A model generated the notes under the pieces. The model searched no databases and was not told the origin of the DNA. It saw only the letters and a program-made list of their open reading frames with translations. Made by a program: the position numbers and the translations under genes. A DNA stretch of 64,000 bases from positions 41,448,129 to 41,512,128 of the forward strand of contig OY743180.1 in the NCBI GenBank assembly GCA_963555705.1, in the 5' to 3' direction. This stretch comes from Ligustrum vulgare (Eukaryota > Streptophyta > Magnoliopsida > Lamiales > Oleaceae). Shown one piece after another: positions 57,657 through 64,000 of this stretch. Every line of letters begins with the position of its first letter. The stretch's first letter is position 1.

Positions 57657-58330
57657 GCTTTTCTAACGTACTCTGACAATAAGACTATTGAACTAGGAAA
57701 AGTCAACCACTTCCTATATATTGTAAGAATTAAAAGAATTGAGTAAGAAGTCAATGTCAGTGAAAAGTTGTAAGAAATCAACCCTCCCTTTTTTCCTTAT
57801 AAATTTAAAGCAGAGTGACTTATAAAGCGATCCCAAATTTTGGAAATATTAAGCCAATTTAGATTAAGAAAAGAATGTATATGTTGAGTTTAGGTCATGA
57901 ACGATCTGAGTTCTACTTCTTAACACACTTATTTTTTTACCACATAATTGACATTCAACTCATTCTTTGTTGACTTGGAGTACGTAAATTTCAAGGTCAA
58001 CACCTGTTATCAACATGTATAATATATGTATGGAGCACGATAATATTGAATGAGAATGGGACTTTTCCAAGTGCATTATCCTAAAACATTTTGGCATAGA
58101 ATAAACCTTATAATGTTTGCATTATAGAATTCAACTAACAACAATGTTGAAATTTTGTTATTTAATTAGGCACTCTCTATTTATTATTCATTAATTGAGG
58201 AAATAAGTTCTTAAAGACTACGTGTTTGGCCTAGTAAGTCGGACACAATTAATAATAATAATAATAATATTAAAAATTTAATTAATTAATGCTTAAAAAA
58301 GACTTCATGGTACATGTGAACGAACAATTA
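57657..58330. other. Unclassified AT-rich stretch
   Basis: No gene, RNA or element boundary recognised. A short ATA/ATT run lies near 58250. Confidence 0.6.
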
Positions 58331-58698
58331 GAGATGGTAAAAAAAACCCGACCCGACGGGTACCCGACCCGAACCCGCCCCGCGGGTCGGCGAGGCGGGT
58401 ATGGGGCGACTTCCCCCGACCCGGGTGAGTCGCGGGGTGGGTACGGGTTTGGTTGTCCCGACCCGTACCCGCCCCGATTAAATAAATTAAGAAAAATTAA
58501 TAAAAAAAAAAATACCGAAAAAATAAAAAAAAAAAATTAAACGGGGCGGGTAAGTTGACCCGCCCCGCCCCGAACCCGCCCCGACCCGAAATTCGCGGGG
58601 CGGGTTTGGAATTGAAAAATCTTTGCGGGGCGGTGCGGGGCGGGGCGGGGCACGGGTCGGGGGGACCCGACCCGAACCCGCCCCGTTGCCATCACTAC
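58331..58698. mobile_element. GC-rich MITE-like insertion
   Basis: The ends GAGATGGTAA and GTTGCCATCAC are near-complementary (GAGATGGYAA against GTGATGGCAAC). Flanking CGAACAATTA (before) and CGAATAATTAA (after) look like a decayed TSD. The body is made of CCCGACCCG, CCCGCCCCG and GGGGCGGG repeats around a central A-rich run, in striking contrast to the AT-rich surroundings. This matches a widespread plant repeat type with GGGGCGGG-rich interiors and GATGGCAAC ends. The 83-codon ORF across it is compositional. Confidence 0.6.
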
Positions 58699-59412
58699 GA
58701 ATAATTAAACAAAAAGATGGTATTTATTTAAAATAAACCACAATTGATTTAAATTGTTAATGAGGATCATACACTTAATTATCTTGATTCTATTTTTTAA
58801 AGAAACATCTTAAAACTAAATAAACTAACCCGCTTTTGCTTATAAAAAATATCAAAGCCGTTTTGTTGGATAGTGTTTACAATTTTTTTTTCCTGTACAT
58901 AATTGCCAATCAAAATCTTTTTTTTTTTTTTTTAAAGTTCAAAACAATGTAGAGGAATATTTGAATATACTCATGATAAAAAGTTTCTTCTGCTTAGTCT
59001 TGAGTTTTGCCTTATAGAAATAATAATTTAGTTTTGTAAGACTAAGAAAATTAAAAAAAAAAAAAAAGATGAAGAATCGTCTTACACACCGTTCTTTTAA
59101 GCAATCATTACAATTTATAAATAAATTTATAAACAACAAAATTTTTCAAATAACTTTTTAACCACAAAATATTTTCTCTCTCCAATTTTCAACCACATAT
59201 TTTTCCATCCATTTGTCCTTCACCTGCGACTAATTTAAATGTTTGGGATTGTGGGTGACACAAAGTGAAGGTTTGGATAAAGTTTGATATTAAAGAATAT
59301 TATGATCAAGAAGTATATGTAAGTGAAACGGATTTAGAAAGTAATGAATCTGAATCTGAATAGAGAAATAGAAAACAATAATATAGATATTCAAGAATAT
59401 GAAGGAATAGAT
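58699..59412. other. Unclassified AT-rich stretch
   Basis: Poly-A/poly-T runs near 58915 and 59050. A 30-codon acidic stretch near 59280-59360 ends in an ESNESESE run, but no family is recognised and it is too short to support. Confidence 0.55.
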
Positions 59413-62284
59413 TGTAACAACCCAAAATTTTTATGGTATTTTATTAGTTAGCAATACGGATTTTACTTAGATGCCTTTAACAAATTTTTAGAAGTCGAGG
59501 GAAAAAAAGGAAAATAAGTTTTGACGATCATTTTTATTTTGGTTAGATAATTAATTATTGATAGAGAGATAATTACTATATCAATATTATACTCGTTTTA
59601 TAGATTGTGATTAATTAAGAGTCTTGACTCAAAAGAAAATCAATTATGATTGGTTATGCTCAAGATATTGTACTTAGAAGATGTTACCTTAAATTAATAT
59701 TGAATTGAATTAGTTTTGATTTCCAACTTTTCCTAAATTGTACACATGTATATATTGGCCAGATTTATTGCTATTAAAATACTATTTTTGACTACTAGAA
59801 TTAGGATTTTAAATAAGATTGGAATTAAGTTTAATCCAAACCAGTTTCGTTTCTCTCCACCTCCCAAGTGTAATAATTCTATTTGTTTTGAGAAATCTGA
59901 ATATCATACTAATTGTTGAGAATTCACGCTTATCCTATGAATGAACTAACTTTTTCAATTTTAATTGGTCTAGGTAGTGGCATTGCACGGTTTATAAGTT
60001 TTAATTATACTATAACTAAACTTTGTGTCTTAAATTTCATCTATAAATATAGTCAACAAGTTAGTGATTTTTCACACAAAAATATACAATCTCGACAAAG
60101 AAATAAAAAAATATTTCAAAGCACTTCAATTACAATATTTTCAAGACAAATCAAACACACATTTTGGATCTTCAACGTGCAATTTTATTCTATTTCAAAA
60201 TTCGTTTGATCAATTACAAGGTAAGATACATTATGTGCAAGTGGTTTTAAATTCTAATTTTTCATGATATTTATATAATGTTATTTTTAATGCCTTAATA
60301 TCTTCGGGTCTATGCTATGTTAAATCCTTCGGGATTGATGTGGTGATTCTTAAGTAATTCCTTGAATTAGTTGTTATCGCGGTCAGCTGCTCTAAACGAA
60401 GAAAAATGTTTGATATGAATGTACTTTATATTTATATTATGACGAATTAGAATTTGCACGTATCTTACTGGGTATTTTTAATACTCATTGTTACTTTAAA
60501 AATTTCAGATTAATATGGTTCGTATGGACACGTGGAAGATTGAAAGAGTGGGTGCCTATGGGATGTCAAGTAAAAAGATACAAATAAAAATTTCTAGATT
60601 TATTATTATTTATATCAATGATATTTTAAGTATTTTCTGTTTTATTTTTGGAATAATATTTAGCTAGTGGCCTTTGTGCCTTATTTATATTATATTTCTT
60701 TAAAGCGATGTTGAATCATGTTATGTGATGTTGTTTCTTTAAAGTGTGTTTAATTATTGATGTTTTCTTTAAATTTACAAAGAAAAATACTTATTTTCCC
60801 GAAAATCACTATTTATAAAATCATGTTATATTCCGCATTATTTAGAACAAATAAATAACTTTTTATTTATTTGTTCTAAATAATGCAGAATATAACATGA
60901 TTTTATAAATAGTGATTTTCATTCAAGAAAATAAATATTTGCCTTTATAAATTTAAAGAAAACATCAATAATTAAACACACTTTCAAGAAACAACATCAC
61001 ATAACATTCAAATAACATGATTCAACATCGACTTAAAGAAATATAATAAAAATAAGGCACAAAGGCCAGTAGCTAAATAATACTCCAAAAATAAAACAGA
61101 AAATACTTAAAATGTCGTTGATATAAATAATAATAAATCTAGAAATTTATATTTGTATCTTTTTACTTCGCATCCCATATGCACCCACTCTTCCAATCTT
61201 CCACGCGTCCATACGAACCATATTAATCTGAAAATTTTAAAGTAAGAGTGGGTATTAAAAATACCCAGTAAGATATGTGCAAATTCTAATTCGTCATAAT
61301 ATTAACAACTAGTTCAAGGAATTACTTAAGAATCCCCACATTGATCCCGAAGGATTTAACATAGAATTCCGAAGGAGTTAACATAACATAGACCCGAAGA
61401 TATTTAGGTATTAAAAGTAACATTATATAAATATCATGAAAATTTAGAATTTAAAACCACTTGCACATAATGCATCTTACCTTGTAATTCATCAAACGAA
61501 TTTTGAAAGAGAATAAAATTGCACGTTAAAGATTCAAAACGTGTGTTTGACTTGTCTTGAAAATATCGTGATTGAAGTGCTTTGAAATATTTCTGGATTT
61601 CTTTGTCGAGACTGCATATTTTTGTGTGATAAATCACTAACTTGTTGACTATATTTATAGATGAAATTTACGACACAAAGTTGAGTTATAATATAATTAA
61701 AACTTATAAACCACAATGCCACTGCCTAGACCAATTAAAATTGAAAAAGTCAGTGCATTAATAGGATAAGCGTGAATTCTCAACAATTAGTATGGTATTC
61801 AGATTTCTCAAAACAAATAGAATTATTACACGTGGGAGGTAGAGAGAAAAGAAACTGGTTTGGACTAAACATAATTCCAATCTCTATTTAAAGTCCCAAC
61901 TCTAATAGTTAAAAATAGTATTTTAAAAGTAATAAATCTGGCCAATATATATACATGTACAGTTTTGGAAAAGTTGGAAATCAAAACTAATTCAATTCAA
62001 TATTAATTTAAGTAACGTCTTCTAACTACAATATCTTGAGCATAACCAATCAGAATTGATTTTCTTTTGAGTCAAGACTCCTAATTATCACGATCTATAA
62101 AAGGAGTATAATATTGATATAGTAATTATCTCTCTATCAATAATTTATTATCTAAACAAAATAAAAATTATCGTCAAAACTTATTTTCCTTTTTGTCCCT
62201 CAATTTCTAAAAATTTGTTAAAGGCATCTAGGTAAAATTCGTATTGCTAACTAATAATAAACCATAAAATTTTTGGTTATTATA
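59413..62284. repeat. Large near-perfect palindrome of two inverted E-family LTRs
   Basis: The left arm (59413-60858) starts TGTAACAACCCAAAATTTTT. The right arm (60863-62284) is its reverse complement and ends GGTTATTATA. The arms meet at a 4-nt loop (CTTT, 60859-60862) inside AACAAATAAATAA..TTATTTATTTGTT. Similarity holds across ~1.4 kb by eye with scattered substitutions and small indels. The arms are LTRs of element E, each lacking the same ~50 terminal bases (compare 63614-63665). Short ORFs in the arms are mirror images (around 60064 and 61637) and not genes. Confidence 0.88.
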
Positions 62285-63598
62285 ATCCCCTCTTCTAAAA
62301 CTAATTTCGTCCTCGAAATTTTCAAAATCGGGAATTTTTTTTTACCTTTCATTGGGGTCAAATCCTCTATCGTCGCATCTCGAGTTAGAGCAAAAACTCT
62401 TTTATTAATGATAAACCATATATTATGTTCTTGCACTTTAGTAAGATAATATCATGCATTACAGTATATCTAGACATTTCATCATAGATTCAAGCTTAAA
62501 TGATTAAATTATGCTTGAAAGATAACATGGAAAATAAAAATTTATCTCATACCTTGATTTTCGTCGGACGGTAGTTGACTGGAGAGGGTTAAATGCCAAG
62601 GGTCTTGTTTTAAGATAATATAATGTTGCACATATAAACCAAATGAGTTTATTTGTTGTAAATATATTTTATTTTGTTTATTTTTATAGATTCGAGTAAC
62701 GCGCAACTAAAGAGCTTCCAGTTGAGGAGGGGAGTCACGAGTGAACTACTTAAATCTCAAGCTCTTCTTAGACAATTTAGGTCTTTGGGACAAAGCCTTT
62801 AGTTTTGCGATTAAATCAATCAAGAAAATTTTATCCATAATTATCCGCAATTTTTTTTTTTTTTTTTTTTTACACAAAGGTAGTAATAAAGGGATAAATT
62901 ATTTTATAGTAATTACAAATTTTTCAAGTTTGCAAGTAATTCTAACCTTATTATATTTTCTTCTACTAATTAGGTTATAATAGTCAACTAGATATCAATA
63001 AGAGAATGACAAAAATACAGTTACTAAACGTAAATAAGAATGTACTTATAAGGCACAAAACTTTGGACTACATGAAAGTAATTACAAACAAATATCTTGA
63101 CATATGGAAGGGCTAATCATGATTATTCTGGATGAATAGAAAAATACAAAAAGAAATTAAATTTAAGGCATGAATATCAAAATTTTATCATTTATGCAGC
63201 AAAAGATTTTTTTTAATGTTCATCGTGAATAGTAACATGGTTACTGTTCACGTGGATAGATTTTTTTTTCCCTCAGTTAATTAACATGAATTAGCATCTA
63301 CTTACAAGGCATAAAGATTTGTACTACATGAAAGTAATTGGTTACTAACACCCATTTAAATATTAAATGACTAACATAAACATTCTTAATAACAAGTAAA
63401 AAAATATAAAAGTAAGAAATATTTAATTATAAATTTAAAGTAAGTATATTTAACAAAATTTAAACGTCTAAAATCAATTTTTTTTTTTTTTTTTACACAA
63501 ATATACATGGATGGTCAAACAAAAACATAATTGTATATAAATAATATTTGCAAGTAGCAATAAATTCATTTTTTTCCCTACAGAAAGGTAAACCTTGC
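62285..63598 (-). other. Interior of element E, non-coding
   Basis: Mostly AT-rich leader-like DNA. Segments near 63035-63090 and 63295-63340 share GGCATAAAG/GGCACAAAA and ACTACATGAAAGTAATT, a ~260-bp direct repeat. GTGAATAGTAAC..GTTACTGTTCAC near 63225 is a short hairpin. No ORF carries a recognisable domain. Confidence 0.6.
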
Positions 63599-63610
63599 GC
63601 TCTGATACCA
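63599..63610 (-). promoter_or_regulatory. Element E primer-binding site
   Basis: The minus strand reads TGGTATCAGAGC, an initiator tRNA-Met complement three bases from the LTR end TGTAATGCC (plus strand 63614). Confidence 0.82.
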
Positions 63611-63613
63611 AAC

Positions 63614-63923
63614 TGTAATGCCTCAAATTTTTAAAGAGTTGAAGGCTCGAAACGTTACCAAATTCATAATTTTTATTTATTTCTTCTAAATAATGCGAAA
63701 CATAACATGATTTTATAAATAGTGATTTTCGGGAAATTAAATATTTTCCTTTGTAAATTTAAAGAAAACATTAATAATTAAAGACACTTTAAAGAAACAA
63801 CATCACATAACATGATTCAACATCGACTTAAAGAAATATAATATAAATAAGGCACAAAGGCCAGTAGCTAAATAATATTCCAAAAATAAAACAGAAAATA
63901 CTTAAAATGTCGTTGATATAAAT
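63614..63923 (-). repeat. Element E 5' LTR, distal part
   Basis: Plus-strand start TGTAATGCCTCAAATTTT, then from about 63666 matches 60863-61128 closely. It stops at GATATAAAT, where S3 begins. Confidence 0.8.
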
Positions 63924-64000
63924 TGTTAAATTTATATTATTGGCATTTCCTATTTTTCCACAAATGTGTAATTTAAGAAAACTTAATTCAATTACTAAAT
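63924..64000 (+). mobile_element. S3: start of a third SIRE-like LTR, window edge
   Basis: TGTTAAATTTATATTATTGG followed by CATTTCCTATTTTTCCAC is the LTR start of S1/S2 (TGTTAATTTTATATTGTTGG, CATTTCCTATTTTTC). It interrupts the E LTR and runs out of the window, so orientation is plus and the rest is unseen. Confidence 0.8.

Larger units (their letters stand above)
60863..63923 (-). mobile_element. E: minus-strand gypsy-like element without coding core, cut by S3
   Basis: On the minus strand the 5' LTR occupies 63923 to 63614 (its start lies beyond the S3 insertion). Then comes primer site TGGTATCAGAGC (63599-63610), a ~1.3-kb interior, a polypurine run AGAAGAGGGGAT, and the 3' LTR (62284 to 60863). 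The interior near 62335-62300 reads TTTCGAGGACGAAATT before the polypurine tract, a signature seen before the 3' LTR of many plant chromovirus-type gypsy elements. No gag or pol domain is found, so this is a deletion derivative. Confidence 0.7.

Noticed and set aside
59280..59358. Short acidic peptide ending ESNESESE as a gene fragment
   Set aside because: Only about 31 codons from the preceding stop, with no start codon or family match.
59413..62284. A DNA transposon with 1.4-kb terminal inverted repeats
   Set aside because: No TSD flanks the outer ends (TAGAT against ATCCC), there is no interior, and the arms match an LTR next to a primer site at 63599-63610.
62741..62980. 79-codon plus-strand ORF in the interior of element E
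   Set aside because: It runs through a poly-T tract (poly-Phe) and has no domain or coding bias.
63225..63250. GTGAATAGTAAC..GTTACTGTTCAC hairpin as a MITE or terminator
   Set aside because: An isolated 12-bp stem without TSD or second copy in the window. Too little to call.

Overview
This is plant nuclear DNA, almost certainly from a dicot and probably from gene-poor heterochromatin. It is AT-rich, and I could not support any host gene, tRNA, rRNA gene or CRISPR array. Nearly all the explainable sequence is transposable elements: Ty1/copia and Ty3/gypsy LTR retrotransposons, solo LTRs, a Cassandra-type TRIM, a CACTA element and hAT-like MITEs. Many are nested inside one another. Plant lineage is inferred from these families, from the initiator-tRNA primer sites (TGGTATCAGAGC) and from plant-type introns. 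No species is assigned. Boundaries rest mainly on paired LTRs with TG..CA ends and on target-site duplications (TSDs) read by eye.

Layout. (1) 1669-18268: a decayed Ty1/copia element (C1) with 171-172 bp LTRs and TSD ACTAC/ACCAC. A 2.8 kb solo LTR (A, 2699-5513, TSD ATTTT) has inserted into it and itself carries a hAT-like element (4310-4911). An 8.6 kb Tat-like gypsy element (G1, 6076-14722) is also inserted. G1 has gag and the start of protease, three tandem arrays where the rest of pol should be, and an antisense intron-containing gene with its own TATA box. (2) 18399-20161: a non-autonomous CACTA element (TSD ATA) carrying solo LTR D1. (3) 20738-33939: SIRE/Maximus-like copia element S1 (TSD TCCTC) with gag-pol and an extra 3' ORF, its integrase split by solo LTR B (24586-26855, TSD ATTTT). 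(4) 33945-37094: unclassified DNA, gypsy integrase scraps in both orientations and a 59-bp tandem array holding a hAT-like MITE. (5) 37100-40412: a 3.3 kb solo LTR (C, TSD AGGAC) with a 500-bp internal tandem duplication, one copy holding solo LTR D2. (6) 40720-41455: a Cassandra TRIM (TSD TGCAT) whose LTRs contain a 5S rRNA-like segment. (7) 41570-57651: a minus-strand gypsy element (G2, TSD CTACT) with internal deletions, its right LTR split by a second SIRE-like element, S2 (46570-57266, TSD AAATG). (8) 58331-58698: a GC-rich MITE-like insert. (9) 59413-63923: LTRs of gypsy-like element E, two of them head to head as a ~1.4 kb-arm palindrome with a 4-nt loop. (10) 63924-64000: the start of a third SIRE-like LTR, running off the window.

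How the parts relate. None of the elements looks autonomous now. S1 is the best preserved: its gag-pol stays in one frame from start to end, broken by ten stop codons and solo LTR B but by no visible frameshift. S2 is the same family but has deletions and frameshifts. G1 and G2 lack the reverse-transcriptase core, so any past movement after that loss would have needed enzymes from relatives. The most notable structures are the spliced antisense gene and arrays of G1, the heat-shock-element-like palindromes of C1, the 5S-carrying TRIM and the large LTR palindrome.
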